Of a stretch of 64,000 bases of DNA, positions 11,891-25,393 are shown one piece after another (positions within the stretch are counted from its first letter, which is position 1; each line of letters opens with the position of its first letter). The notes under the pieces were generated by a model that worked only from the letters and a program-made list of their open reading frames with translations, made no database searches and was not told the origin of the DNA. The position numbers and the translations under genes are program-made. Where the stretch lies: NCBI RefSeq assembly GCF_014805685.1, contig NC_060896.1, positions 15,717,889 through 15,781,888 on the forward strand, written 5' to 3'. The stretch is from Silurus meridionalis (taxonomy: Eukaryota > Chordata > Actinopteri > Siluriformes > Siluridae).

Positions 11891-12199
11891 GAATGCACTG
11901 ACTGGGACATGTTCAGGGAAGCTGCAACCAATGGCGATTTCATCAACTTGGAGGAGTACACGTCAACAGTGACCAGTTACATCGGCAAGTGCATTGACGA
12001 CGTGACTACCTCCAGGACCATCACTATACGTTCCAACCAGAAGCCATGGATGACCGCCAAGGTTCGTGCGCTGCTAAAACAAGAGACTCTGCCTTCAGAG
12101 CAGGGGACAAGACGGCCTTAAAACAGCAAGGGCCAAACTGTCCGTGCTATCAGAGAGGCGGCGCGACACGCCAAGAGAATCCATGGCCACTTCCAGGAC

Positions 12200-13713
<1,514 letters not shown>

Positions 13714-13761
13714 CAGTTTTTCCATAAGCCGTCAGGCTCCTGAACAAACATCTGGACTGAA

Positions 13762-13794
<33 letters not shown>

Positions 13795-15037
13795 TTACAC
13801 ACAACTGAGTGACTGATCTGCACAACCGGACTCAACACACATACACTTCACACACCCAGGTCTCAGCACCATTCACACCTCTCATTATAGCATAATGTTT
13901 ACATGCCGTTTGTTGCTGATCTCCGGGACTTGCTCTATTTGCACATTATTCTGTGAATCCATTGGTCACTGTTCACTTTATCTTGATTGCTGCTACCATA
14001 TTTTTTTACACTATTATAGGATTGCAAAATTCTGTTTATATTTGTTTACATTTCTGCTACTGTGCACCTTATCCTGTCACGACAAGTTTTACTGGCGGAG
14101 CTACTGCTGCTTTTATTTTTATATTTTGTGTATTTTGTATTGTTCTGCACTGTCTTGTGTTGTCTTTTGCACTGTCTTGTGTTGTCTTTTGCACTGTTTG
14201 CACCAGTTGCACACATGCACTTTATGTGGTGAGGATCTTAGTTCCTGGCCCTTTGTTCTTCTGTACTGTGACTGTTGTTTTTATGTTGTTTTATGTAGCA
14301 CCTGGGTTCAGGAGAAACGTTGTCTCATTTCACTGTATACTGCATCAGCTATATATGGTTGAAATGACAATAAAAGCTTCTTGACTTGACTTGACTTGAC
14401 TTCGATTTAGCTCGAACACTCCAGCAACCCAAGTGGCTTGGCATGCCTCACAACTCAACTTAGGCATGCCGTCATATCGTCCTGAAAAAATCAAAAACAT
14501 TTCCACTTTAATGTAAACCTTAAGTGAATAATCAGGTTTTGGATTATTTCAACCTTTTTTTTACATGACTTTGTATACTTGTTAAACATTAATCGAAAGT
14601 AATGTGTAGATCTTACATACAGACCTGTGCCCAACTTATGGAGGTAGAGCATGTATAGATTTTTATCTTCACACACTTACCATTCATTGTGATCACAGCA
14701 ACAGTCTTCCCTGGGCTGACCCTCAGTGACTCTGGTGAACAACCACACATTTTGTCAGGAACCTCCACAGGCACATGGCGCACTGAACAAGATCAAACGT
14801 GAATTAAGATCATTTGGATTGACTGAGTAATATAACATTGGACCGATTCTATGGTATTGAAGTACATTGCTGAAAAAGTATACAGAGATGCTCAAAAAGC
14901 TGACTGACACGAAGTATCCACATAAATTTAATATCAAACAACAAGAGACAAAAAGGCATATTTAAATAGTAAAGCTTATGAGGACTACCAATTCCTAGAA
15001 TGATATTTATGTTGTCCAGACACAAACAAGAACTTAC

Positions 15038-15428
15038 CACAATGGGAAAGAGCCTTATCTACAACAAAAGTTGTTGGAGGCAATGGCTGGTAGAATCCAG
15101 GAGTCATGGCATCTCGGTTATGGAGAACATGTCTGGTGTGCATGATGACATCACATTCAGCACAAAAGAAGGGGCGTGGTCGACAGTCACAACACCGGAC
15201 AGCAGCTGGATTGCTTCCACACAGTTGGCAGATGTGTGTTACCACATTTTCCCGTGCCACATCCATGTTCACCAGGCGGGGTCTCTCTGCCCTCCACTTC
15301 TCTGAAATGAGACTTTGTCTTGTGCTCCAGTTTAAGAAAAATAGGAGAGGATCTCTTGAGGTTCCAAGAGCTGATGCATCATCTAAAGAATCGCTCAGTG
15401 AGTGCTGGAGATCTTGCATGAAACACTC
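15038..15428 (-). pseudogene. CxC cysteine-cluster exon of the KDZ gene
   Basis: This is the best preserved exon. Cys/His pairs run C-x2-C, C-x-C, C-x2-C, H-x3-H over about 40 residues (about 15237-15118), followed by NRDAMTPGFYQPLPPTT. In KDZ transposases a cluster of this sort lies N-terminal to the catalytic region and is thought to bind zinc. It ends at a strong donor (GTAAGTT, 15037-15031), and the next exon (14782) continues in phase. The 5' boundary is uncertain because two acceptors are possible. Confidence 0.7.
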
Positions 15429-15468
15429 TATTAAAATAGTATGGAATATTAAACACACACATACACAC

Positions 15469-15473
<5 letters not shown>

Positions 15474-15537
<64 letters not shown>
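15474..15537. repeat. TA microsatellite in a KDZ intron
   Basis: About 30 TA units between KDZ exons 2 and 3, next to an ACACAC run on the left. Confidence 0.9.
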
Positions 15538-15538
<1 letters not shown>

Positions 15539-16370
15539 GTAATTTACAGAATGAAGTACACACCAACAGTCTCTGGAGAAAAAGGTCACCTCACAGTTAG
15601 TGTCAGGAGCATTGATGTGTGGATCAGTTTTCCGAATGTGATCAGCTGTACCACATAAAAACAATAAAGAACAACATTCAGAACATTTACTACCCGTCCC
15701 ACAATTTGATCTCCCTTATTACCAGTGTAAAATGGTCCAAGCTCACTGTTTAACATTTAGTCGAGAGGACTAGCAGACTTTTTATTTCCCAAACTCAAAT
15801 GTAGACAGTTCAACTGCTTGCAGTTATCTCTCTATAATGTGTCAAATAGATCAGGAAAGCAAATAAACATGCTTGCTGTAGAAGCAGATCATAAAAAAAA
15901 CAAGCTGGTTGGCCACTATCAACACACTCAGAACAAACTGCTTCAAACAAATCTTACCAAGACCAATCATTTAGTGAAGCTTATACTTCTTTACACAAAT
16001 ACTGTATTTTATTCAATTTATTTTCATGCTAAAAATCAGTGCTTCTGGTTTGATTGTTTACATCATATTCCTTGTTTGATACATTCATAAGTGCAGATCC
16101 AGATATTCAATATACCTTGAATGAAAAATTATACTGACCCTCGTTTGACTGATTCCTGCTTGATCTTGGTCTTGCATAGACAATGTTTCCATCACTGTCT
16201 CTCTTTCTCCAATGTACCCTTGGATCAGGTGTTTTTACTGCTGCTGCTGCCTCCTCTCCCTGCAGCTATTGAAGTAAGTCATCAAGACTTTGGAGCTCAT
16301 TATTGATTTCTTGATGCTTAACCATGTTATCCAGCACATAAACTGTTCTTGTATGTTCTAAATCACTCAT

Positions 16371-17480
16371 GGTAAGGGGCATAAACAGGAACAGACAAAA
16401 AGACGGACAGATACAACAACAACAACAACAACAGATGTGATGTGCTAAATGACAGACATAGAAAATAGTTTACAACGTAGTTACAACCTAACCTTCTTTA
16501 GACAAGAACACCTAATTTGCTTTATTATATTGTAAATATGTGATGCTCCACAGTATTGTTTTTTTTTTTTTTAATTTATTAATTAATTGTCAAAATTAAT
16601 TTGTATTGTTATTGCTAAGATTTGTGTATTTACTAGAGTTTTTTGTGTGGATATGTGAACAATTACTGGAAAACACAACAATCTGGCAACACTGTTCTTC
16701 ATCTGAACATTTATAAATGGGTAAAGTATTAAAGTGCTACTGTCATTTTGGTAACTTAAAACACACAATTTCCAAATATCATACAATCTCCTCTATTTCC
16801 TTGCATGATTAAAAGTGGAAAAACAAATAAACAAACTTGAATGTAATTAGCTATCTTAGCCTGCCTACTACACATTTGGTGCAGCAAGTTATATTTTTAT
16901 AATGTCTGCTGTGATTTACTGCATCACAAAACTGAGTAGCCCTGCCATAATTAATTTATAGCAAGGTATTCTTTTTTTATTCTTATTTATCGTAGCCCCG
17001 ATCCCGTTCATAACACATAACGGACTGCTGTCTGATTCCCCAACACGTCAAAATTCAACGCTGCAGGTTCCGGTTCAGAGATCTACAGACGTCTATGGGA
17101 ATCCCTGCACGTTGAAAAATGATGCTAAAGGGATACCCAGTGCTTCAAAATGTGACTCCAGGGGATCCTGACCAAGCGTCCATATGTAACGAGTTGGGAG
17201 TGAGAACGTGTTGCTTCCTCCTCTCCTTCTCCTCCTTCGGCCAACAGTAGTCCAATTTCCACCAGTACCCTGTTGGCTAACGATACCTGTGGCAGTTGTT
17301 AGTAACCCAGGCCTCGACCGATCTGGTATGAAATTCTTATTCGTTATCTGCATGTTCGATTTGGCACGTTTTACACTGGATGCCCTTCCTAACGCAACCC
17401 TCCCCATTTATCCGGGCTTGGTAACCGCCGCTAAGAGTGCACTGGCTTGTGCAACCATAATGGCTGGATTGATCATTCTC
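16371..17480. other. Non-coding, with a possible dispersed repeat
   Basis: No supportable gene. 16411-16432 is a short CAA run. 17350-17440 contains GATGCCCTTCCTAACGCAACC, which I recognise as common in fish dispersed repeats, but I cannot name the family. Confidence 0.4.
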
Positions 17481-17590
17481 AAACTATACCTACCTTTTCT
17501 GTTTTGTCTGAAATGTTGCACGAAAACACATTAACAAATCCAAAAACACAACAACAATTTAGACAAACCAAAAAAAGGTAGGTATAGTTT
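17481..17590. repeat. Small foldback (MITE-like) element
   Basis: A perfect 18-bp inverted repeat, AAACTATACCTACCTTTT at 17481-17498 and its complement at 17573-17590, with weaker complementarity continuing inward for about 20 bases. The 110-bp unit could form a hairpin. No clear target duplication was seen. Confidence 0.7.
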
Positions 17591-17963
17591 GTGAATGGAA
17601 CACTTACTGACTTAATCATTGGACATCAGTCATTCAAGATATACAGGAAGCACAACAGTTTTTTTTATTAAGCGATTAGCCATATACAAACAACGTGGCA
17701 ATAACAAGTACAATTAACATTATATTTTTCGGACTATAAACCGCTACTTTTTTCCCACGTTTTGAACCCCGCGGCTTAAACAACGAAGCGGGTAATTTAT
17801 GGATTTTTCCTGGGTTTTTTCCGGCCAAAAAACTGAGCGACATAACATTAGACCAATGAAATTTTCGAACGGAAACGAATAAACCACACCTCAGCTGTGT
17901 TCTGAGCTGCACGGCTTCGGGAGAAAGCATCAGAAAATAATAAGCACATAATCCACATAATCC

Positions 17964-18021
<58 letters not shown>

Positions 18022-18039
18022 CATACACATACACACACA
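17591..18039. repeat. Possible DNA-transposon fragment and TA/CA microsatellite
   Basis: 17725-17930 (TTTTTCGGACTATAAACCGC and following) resembles a fish nonautonomous DNA repeat, but I cannot identify it. 17968-18016 is TA repeat and 18017-18039 is CA/CATA repeat abutting the next element. Confidence 0.4.
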
Positions 18040-18967
18040 CAGTGGAACCCACTTATCTGGACCTCGGTTAACTCGACAACCCTATTAAGTCGACGTTTTT
18101 GAAGTGGAACCGCCAAATTCTCGCTTTGTCTAAGCATTTTTTAATCGGTTATGCCGAACTCTAATATCTCGAGCACAAGAGGGGAAAATTTGCCATTTAA
18201 CGTCAGTTATGTCGATCAGGACTGTGCAGCCGCAGAAGAACTCGCGAAAGTGGCGGAAAAATCAAGCCTTATAGATGCTACAGGTTTTGTATTGTATACT
18301 GGTGAATCTCTGCTGTTAGTTAGTGCACATATGCCTTTTGTTGTTAAATGTTATGCGATGAACGGGAGGCGAAAGCCGCGCTTGGTAGAAGCGCAGCGTG
18401 GAACGTGGGATGAGCAGCAAAAGCATAGAATTACCAACGGTAGGATCGGGGGAATCTGCGAAGCGCTTTGGGAAGAAAAGCGCAGCCGTTGAGAGAGTGC
18501 CGGTGGGAAGGCACGTACCGGGATACACATGAGCGATAACAACGACCGCTGTAAACCAACATATATCAACAATAACGGACGGTGAGAGTGTGGAAGTTTA
18601 AATAGGAGCTGGTGTTGAGTGCTAAACGAGCACCATATGTGCGCGATTGAAGCCGGGCGCTTCAGAGAAAGCGGCCGAGAAAGCTGCCCCCTTCGGTGTG
18701 GCAGGTGGATTCCTGACAGTTAACAAAACATGTATGTATATTTTTATAGCATGCCTTCATCAAACAAATCGCGGCAACGCTGTTGTGTAAAAAACCCTCC
18801 AAAAACACGTGCATGTACATTCTCATTTATTAACGCACATCATGTACATAAAGAAATTTCAAGCACATTAATATATTGCCGCCATATTGATTTTCGTTTA
18901 TCTCAATCATCGGTTATCTCAATGCTTTTTGGCAACCCCCTAGGACATCGACATAACCGGGTTCCAC

Positions 18968-18969
<2 letters not shown>
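18040..18969. mobile_element. Nonautonomous Tc1/mariner or pogo-type element
   Basis: The ends form an inverted repeat with 11 identical bases (CAGTGGAACCC at 18040; GGGTTCCACTG ending 18969), with looser similarity farther in (TTATCTGGACC versus TTATGTCGATG). It lies within TA/CA microsatellite, which hides the expected TA duplication. No transposase domain was recognised; the small frame at 18151-18492 is open partly because of the inserted LTR. About 560 bp remain once the solo LTR is set aside. Confidence 0.6.
18349..18718 (-). repeat. Solo LTR related to the gag-only element
   Basis: Read on the minus strand it starts TGTCAGGAATCCACCTGCC and ends CGCATAACA, sharing both termini with the LTRs at 1914 and 4670, plus internal blocks (CCGTTATTGT, ACGGCTGCGCTT). 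The middle differs, so it is a related subfamily. Five-base flanks GTTAA occur on both sides (18343-18347 and 18719-18723), with one extra base at the left edge. A solo LTR is the usual product of recombination between two LTRs. Confidence 0.8.
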
Positions 18970-18975
<6 letters not shown>

Positions 18976-19055
<80 letters not shown>

Positions 19056-19135
19056 TACATACATACATACATACATACACATACATATACATACATACAC
19101 ACATATATACATACATACACACATGCTATTTGCTT
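18976..19135. repeat. TA/CA/CATA microsatellite
   Basis: 18976-19044 is TA repeat, followed by ACACAC and CATACATA tracts to about 19125. All frames here are repeat artefacts. Confidence 0.9.
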
Positions 19136-19325
19136 ATTTTCAGATACACCAAATGCACCACAGTGGTGTGCAACTGGATTTCTGATTCGGGTGGTATTAT
19201 TCCCATTTACTGGAGTTTAATTCAGTATGTGATAATCCTTGTGCAAAGTAAATTTTTCAAACACCATTGCACTGAAATCACATTGTGTTTTTCACTGCTT
19301 TTCTAAAATTTGTGAAGCCTCCAGC

Positions 19326-19659
19326 TAGGGCTGGGCAAGAAATAGATTTTATCCATTAACTCGAATGTGTAGTTTACATTGATCTGTTTAATAAAAATCG
19401 GGTTTCTCTTTAATGTCTGCCGACGCTCCCCTCTGGGCTCCCATAGTTTTGAACGAACTCAGCCCCTTGTATTTCAGGCTTGTTGTTTCTGATTGCACTT
19501 TGACCCAAAGTGGGTTATAATCCCAGAAGGGTAAATAAACTTTATTTAAAATGCAGATTGATTTTAAGCAGGGGGAAAAAAAAAATCGATTTAAAACGCA
19601 AATCTGATTTTTTGTGAAAAAATCTGGGATTTTTTTTTAGGCCATATCGCCCAGCCCTA
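19326..19659. mobile_element. hAT-type MITE, 334 bp
   Basis: Inverted ends TAGGGCTGGGC (19326) and GCCCAGCCCTA (ending 19659), with a perfect 8-bp target duplication CCTCCAGC at 19318-19325 and 19660-19667. There is no coding capacity. The 8-bp TSD and short ends fit a nonautonomous hAT. Confidence 0.88.
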
Positions 19660-19681
19660 CCTCCAGCCTTAATTAATGTTG

Positions 19682-19765
19682 TTAGCCAAGTCAAGTTTAT
19701 TTCTATAGCGCTTTTCACAAAAGACATTGCCTCAAAGCAGCTTTACAGAATTTAACAGTTGTTTT
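19682..19765 (-). repeat. 3' fragment of an L2-like LINE
   Basis: The complement reads AAGCTGCTTTGAGGCAATG and AAAAGCGCTATAGAAATAAA, matching the 3' tails of the L2 copies at 25328-25375 and 45890-45940. Only the 3' end is present, as expected of a 5'-truncated insertion. Confidence 0.7.
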
Positions 19766-20104
19766 ACTTTGTTAGCTATATTTTTGCATCAATACAAGGT
19801 GGCTTTTGTACTTGTGCGATAGAACATTATTTACAAGTGATTCATATTTATAGGTTTGTATTGCTGGTTGGTACAGCAGTGTTAATGTAGTGCCTTGATC
19901 CCATGGCAGTTGAGAGAAGATGCTAACATCTACCTAGGGTTGATGAGAGGTAAGTTAGTCCAATTCACAAGCAAAGCTCCAGTTGAGTTGAACAGCTGAC
20001 AATTTTATTGCCTCCTTACAACAGTGCAAAATAAATGACACGAAATGATAAAACAATAAAATGAAGAGATCTTTAAAATAATAAAATAAAGTCAATTCAC
20101 CCTT
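19766..20104. other. Non-coding, no recognised feature
   Basis: AT-rich sequence between the L2 fragment and the first DIRS recombinase codons. The 5' part expected of a DIRS element (Gag, RT, RNase H) is not here. Confidence 0.4.
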
Positions 20105-20341
20105 GTGCACCATGGCCTGGAACCGGTCAACTGCCCGGTCGGTTCGGTTCTGGAGGTCCTACAGGAACAGTTTGCCGCAGGGTTAACCCCTTTGACCCTG
20201 AAGGTTTACGTGTCCGCCATTGCGGCATATGGCTCCCTGCTGGCAGTTGCTGGGTAAGCACCCACTGGTGACACGTTTCCTCCGCGGCACACGGAGGCTG
20301 AGGCCCGGGATGCGACCCAGAGTGCCTGTCAGAGTGCCTGT
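20105..20341 (+). pseudogene. DIRS tyrosine recombinase, N-terminal (core-binding) part
   Basis: Reads TLKVYVSAIAAYGSLLAV and, after a frameshift, GKHPLVTRFLRGTRRLRPGM, which match the core-binding domain of fish DIRS recombinases. The frame is shifted near 20200 and again near 20252. The sequence stops at the Ty3 LTR (20342) after a 12-base duplication (AGAGTGCCTGTC). A few dozen residues between this part and the catalytic part are missing at the junction. Confidence 0.75.
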
Positions 20342-21537
20342 CAAAAGACCCCAATATGTACTTGTTACTCGACTACGCCACCCTGGGATCTACCCATGGG
20401 AAATACTAATTTAAATTAAACAGGTTCAGTGTGTACCAAATAAAAAGGAACAGAGACAGATTTCTTATTTTAGTGTTGAATTTTATTAACCTCCTCAACA
20501 CATCCAGAATCAGTTAAAATATAAACCTTTATTATTGGTACCTTATTTTATTTAAAACTGCAACATGAATCATATTAAAAGGATACCAACTGTTACAATT
20601 ACCAATTAACACCAAACATTCCAGTGGATACAAAGGAAGACTGACAGGCCACGGGTGCAGGCCCACTTTAACCCCAAAAGGTTCACCCAAAATGGTGCCT
20701 GTAAAGAAAAACACATCAACACACACACGCACGCGCACACCCCCACACACACACACACACAAAGTGCCACACACCGTAAATTCATAAAATTCACACAGCA
20801 TGCAGTGTAAACCGTAGCACAGATTCCACCATCAAAGGACCAACACCCACAATCCAACCAGTGCTCCCAGATGATCTACTGGAAAGGAAAAGATACACAA
20901 AATCAGTTGGTTATCATACAGTAAAATATCTGCAAATAATCCCCCTATAGTCTTTTTAACAAATCAGCTAAACACAGCATCCATACAACGTGATGGGTGC
21001 CTTAACACTAGAATTACTGACTTTTTATTTTCTGGTGCAAGCTCTGAGGTGTGATTCACCCCTGCGGAGATTTTCACAGTTCTTCAGCTCGATTCTTCCC
21101 CTGCTTTTGTTGTGCAAACCACCCAACACCTGTGAGGCCTGGCACATTTGCATTTGTTTACTGAGACTGAGAGAGCCTAGTGAGTTCAGGAGACCCATGA
21201 GGGCTTGAATTTCGAGCTTGAACTAGCAGAGTTGTTTCAGCTTTACTGTTAAATTCTGCATATCCTTGTAAAGGACCCTTAGTTGTCAGAGTTCCTCCAG
21301 AATGGCCGCCTAATCTTTACGGAGTTGCTAAATCTCCTGTAATGTCCTAGGCAGCTTGTCATTGCTTGGTAAACTGTGTGTCTGCCTCTAGAGTAGCCTG
21401 GAGATACAGCCAGTTTTGATCTGTTCTCCCTCCAAATTCAAGCTCTCGTGGGTCTCCTGAACTCATTAGACTCTGAGGGAGATGGTGAACTACAGTTTGA
21501 ACTACCAGTGGCCATTCGACATCGTGCAACCTTTCAC

Positions 21538-21640
21538 TTAGCACTGACCATTTAGCACAGTCACTCAGCACTGACCATTCAGCAGAGTCACTCAGTACTG
21601 ACCATTCAGCAGTGGTCACTCAGCAGTGGCCTTTCAGCAT
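21538..21640. repeat. Short tandem repeat, about 27-bp unit
   Basis: Three to four imperfect units of the form ACTGACCATTCAGCAGAGTC within the piggyBac 5' non-coding region. Confidence 0.75.
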
Positions 21641-22730
21641 GCATTCTGCATCACGCAACCTAGTGAACAGCAGCTAAGATAGCAAGAATCACCTCATATA
21701 CGCTCAGTTCTATACCCTGTAAAGTTGAGTGTTCTGAATCCTGTACCGTGTTTTGACTGACACGCTGGGGCGAGTACAATCCCCTGATCAGCGCACACCA
21801 GATAGTGAAAATCCTAACATTTTGTCCTTCGAGCTGGTTAGGAATTGTTAGGAAACCTTCCTAACAATTGGTCGTGATTCTGTCCATTGTGACTGTGTAT
21901 GTAAGGGAGTGGCATTGCATGACTACAGCACAGTGCTGTGCATAAAAGCAGAGCGACCCAGGCGGTAGAATCATTTCTTCTTCGCATTTTTGAAAACGCA
22001 CATCAGGATGGCCTCCGTTTCACTGCCACGCAGGAAGAACGTCTCCGCGCAACAGGCTTTGGCCTGGCTTTAGGAAATGGACGAAGCAGACTCTGACCAG
22101 CAGGCCACTGATACCTCCTCAGAAGAATCCAAAAAGGAGATAGAACAAGAACCCAACATGTCTCCACGGAAGATGCACCGTGGTACAGGGAAGCCCTGTC
22201 TGAGCCAGACGGCAAAAGATGGCACTGTGTGGGTAGAGGAGGACACTGGAATGCCCAGTGCAGTAGCAAATGACTCGTGCTTCACTGCGCAAGCTGGACC
22301 CACAGAGTCTGCTAAGGCTTGTCATTGCCATAGTACATATGATATTTATATAAACCCATTTAGAGTGAGGTTCATGTAAATTTACCATTCTCTATTTGTT
22401 TATCTTCAGACAACACCTTCGATTTGATGACAAGGAGATGCAGGTAGAACGGGTGAAAACAAATTTGCTGCAATCTCCTACAGCTGGACACGCTTCAACA
22501 AGAACTGTGCTGAGAGTTTCACTCCAGGAGAACACATGACCATAGATCAGACCTGGGCAAACTACGGCCCGCGGGCCACATCCAGCCCTTTGTAAGCCCC
22601 TGTCCGGCCCGTGTGAGGCCAATCATAAATTATAAAAAATCGGCCACAGGAAGTTTTCTGGAGAAATACCTAAAATCACTGAAACAACACGACCGAAACA
22701 CAATTGTAATGACAAAATAAAAAACGCAGC

Positions 22731-23095
22731 ATGCACACGGTTATCTGGATAAAAGCCAACATGTCTGCGGTGTGGACTTATTTCAATATCTCGGAGAAAG
22801 ACCAACGGATAGCGATTTGCAAAACATGCAATGCTGAAATTTCAAGAGAGGATGTATCTGCAAAGAGTTTCTCCACGTTGGGTTTAATTTATCACCTGAA
22901 ATCCAAACATCCCGATTGCCATTCTAAATATGAGAAGAATGCGGCACAGAAAAGAAGTCAATCCGAGCATGCGCACTCCGTCTGCAGCAGACTTTTTTGA
23001 AAAGGCAAGAAAGTTTTCCAGTGATGTGCCAAGGAAAAAGGCATAACAAAAAAAATATGGAATTCATTGCCTTAGATCACGTGGTCATCGTTGAA
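22731..23095 (+). pseudogene. BED zinc-finger hAT transposase, N-terminal fragment
   Basis: SAVWTYFNISEKDQRIAIC with CKTCNAEISRE (Cys pair) and IYHLKSKHPDCH (His pair) forms a complete-looking BED finger, which binds element ends in hAT transposases. After a one-base shift near 22985, [14 protein letters not shown] and [11 protein letters not shown] continue the family pattern. The gene is then cut by the L2 element, and no catalytic region follows. Confidence 0.75.
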
Positions 23096-23144
23096 ACATT
23101 CCCCATAGATAATAATAATTATAATTATATATTATTAATAATTA

Positions 23145-24877
23145 TAAAAATAATTAACTCTTCCATTAGCACTGGTTATGTACCGAAATCCTTCAAACTG
23201 GCAGTTATCCACCCCCTTATTAAGAAACCTGACCTTGACCCATGTCAGTTGTCCAACTACAGACCGATATCAAATCTCCCCTTTATATCCAAAATTTTAG
23301 AAAAGGTTGTAGCACAGCAGTTATGCTCACATCTGCTTATGAATAACATTTTTGAAATGTATCAGTCAGGATTTCGGCCTCATCATAGCACAGAGACGGC
23401 GCTAGTTAAGGTGGTAAATGACCTGTTATTGGCCTCTGATCAGGGTTTTGTCTCCTTACTTGTTTTGCTCGACCTTAGTGCAGCTTTTGACACCATTGAT
23501 CACACTATACTGCTTGCTAGACTTGAGAATGTTGTAGGAATAAAGGGAACAGCTCTCTCTTGGCTCAGGTCTTATTTGACTGATCGCTATCAGTTTGTGG
23601 ATGTAAATGGTGAGTTCTCCACGCTCTATGAGGTAAAGTTTGGTGTTCCTCAAGGATCTGTCTTAGGCCCACTGCTTTTCTCTTTATATATGCTGCCTCT
23701 TGGTGAAATTATTCATAAACATGGGATTCGCTTCCATTGCTATGCTGATGACACACAGCTGTATATTTCAGCAAAGCCAGATGAGAGAGATCAGCTTAAC
23801 AATGTTGAGAAGTGTGTAAAGGACATTAGACAGTGGATGCTTAATAACTTTCTTCTGCTCAACTCAGATAAGACGGAAGTACTTTTACTAGGACCACATG
23901 CAGCTAGAAGTAAACTTTCCGATTACGTAGCATCTCTGGATGGTGTTTCTGTTTCAGCATGTACGGCTGTCAAAGACCTTGGTGTGATTATTGACCCGAG
24001 TCTTTCCTTTGAGTCTCACGTGAATAACATCACCAGAATCGCCTTCTTTCACCTTAGAAATATTGCTAAGATTAGAAATATGATGTCGTTACAGGATGCA
24101 GAAAAACTGGTTCATGCTTTTGTTACTTCTAGATTAGACTACTGTAACGCTTTACTGTCTGGGTGTGCGAGTAAGTGCATAAATAAGCTTCAGTTAGTCC
24201 AGAATGCAGCAGCAAGGGTCCTCACTAGATCTAGGAAATACGACCACATCACCCCTGTTTTAATCAGTCTACACTGGCTCCCAATCAAATCTCGCATTGA
24301 TTATAAAATATTACTACTGACGTATAAAGCACTTAACGGTCTCGCACCGCAGTATCTGAGTGAACTTCTGTACCAGTATGATCCTCCACGCCTACTTAGA
24401 TCAAAAGGTGCTGGCTATCTGTTGGTTCCTCAAATAATGAAGACTACAGCAGGGGGCAGATCTTTCTCTTATAAAGCCCCACAGTTATGGAACAGCCTTC
24501 CAATCAGTGTTCGGGACTCAGACACAGTCTCAGTGTTCAAGTCGAGGTTGAAAACGTATTTATTTAGTCAAGCCTTTTATCAGTAGATTTCTCTTAGGTA
24601 AAGGCACAGATCTGGAGGGAACATGGATATAGAGTGTTTGGTGAACTGGTATATTTGTATGCTGTCGTCCCCTCACATTCACACGTTCACTCAGGTTTGT
24701 TGACGGTGGTGTGGTGGGTCGTCTCTTATCCCAGAGATCCCTCATGTCTGTGTTACCTTCTGGTTCTCCCTTTTAGTTATGCTGCCATAGCGAGTCTTGC
24801 AGTCCAAACTGCACAGTGACATTAACTTTCGTACACCAATAGTTACACTTAATAATCCATATCCTTCTCTTCCCGTC

Positions 24878-24925
<48 letters not shown>

Positions 24926-25393
24926 GGTCGAGTTAAACATGCTCCTGAGGCTCCAGTGACCAGTGTTCCTGCCCCTCTCACCTCCTTGGATCTTCACACT
25001 TCTGTGCAGCTCGGACGGTCTCTTAATTCGGAGTAGAACGGGTGCTTTGAGGACGGATTGGACTGTAGTTGGTGTCGGCGGTCTGCTGCACTGACTCGGG
25101 AGTGCAGTTTGCTTCTGATCATCACTGTACCCCACAACATTGTATATCTGCTTCAAATGGACATTTGGTGCAACCCAGATGAGGATGGGTTCCCTCTTGA
25201 GTCTGGTTCCTCTCAAGGTTTCTTCCTTATGTCCTCTCGGGGAGTTTTTCCTTGCCACAGTTGCTCATCAGGGACAAACATACTTACAAAGAACATATTT
25301 ATGTTTAATCACCACATTATCTGTGTAAAGCTGCTTTGAGGCAATGTTCATTGTTAAAAGCGCTATACAAATAAAAATGAATTGAATTGAATT
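23145..25393 (+). mobile_element. L2 LINE, 5'-truncated, innermost insertion
   Basis: Shared sequence with the second L2 copy begins at about 23145 and ends with AAAAGCGCTATACAAATAAA followed by ATTGA repeats (about 25380-25393), the usual L2 3' end. It holds one long RT frame (23151-24583), a 3' UTR with a TC microsatellite (24881-24921), and no endonuclease. Target-site duplication is unclear in the AT-rich flanks. Confidence 0.83.
23151..24586 (+). CDS. L2 reverse transcriptase (endonuclease lost)
   Basis: Uninterrupted [21 protein letters not shown] at the start, then [50 protein letters not shown] (motif A Asp), [28 protein letters not shown] (catalytic Asp pair) and the C-terminal domain ending [14 protein letters not shown]. 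Without the N-terminal endonuclease and 5' end it is a dead-on-arrival copy, yet the RT shows no stop, implying a fairly recent insertion. The frame opens artificially upstream at 22997 in hAT sequence. Confidence 0.8.

Noticed and set aside
13895..14384. Cys-rich hydrophobic frames that look like a secreted or membrane protein
   Set aside because: They lie in the T-rich 3' UTR of the LINE and in two overlapping frames.
18730..19306. Tyr/Ile/His repeat proteins
   Set aside because: Translations of TA and CATA microsatellites.
21538..21640. CRISPR-like short tandem repeats
   Set aside because: Imperfect, contiguous units without spacers in a eukaryotic transposon; an ordinary tandem repeat.
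24773..25258. Arg/Glu dipeptide-rich protein
   Set aside because: Translation of a TC/GA microsatellite in the L2 3' UTR.
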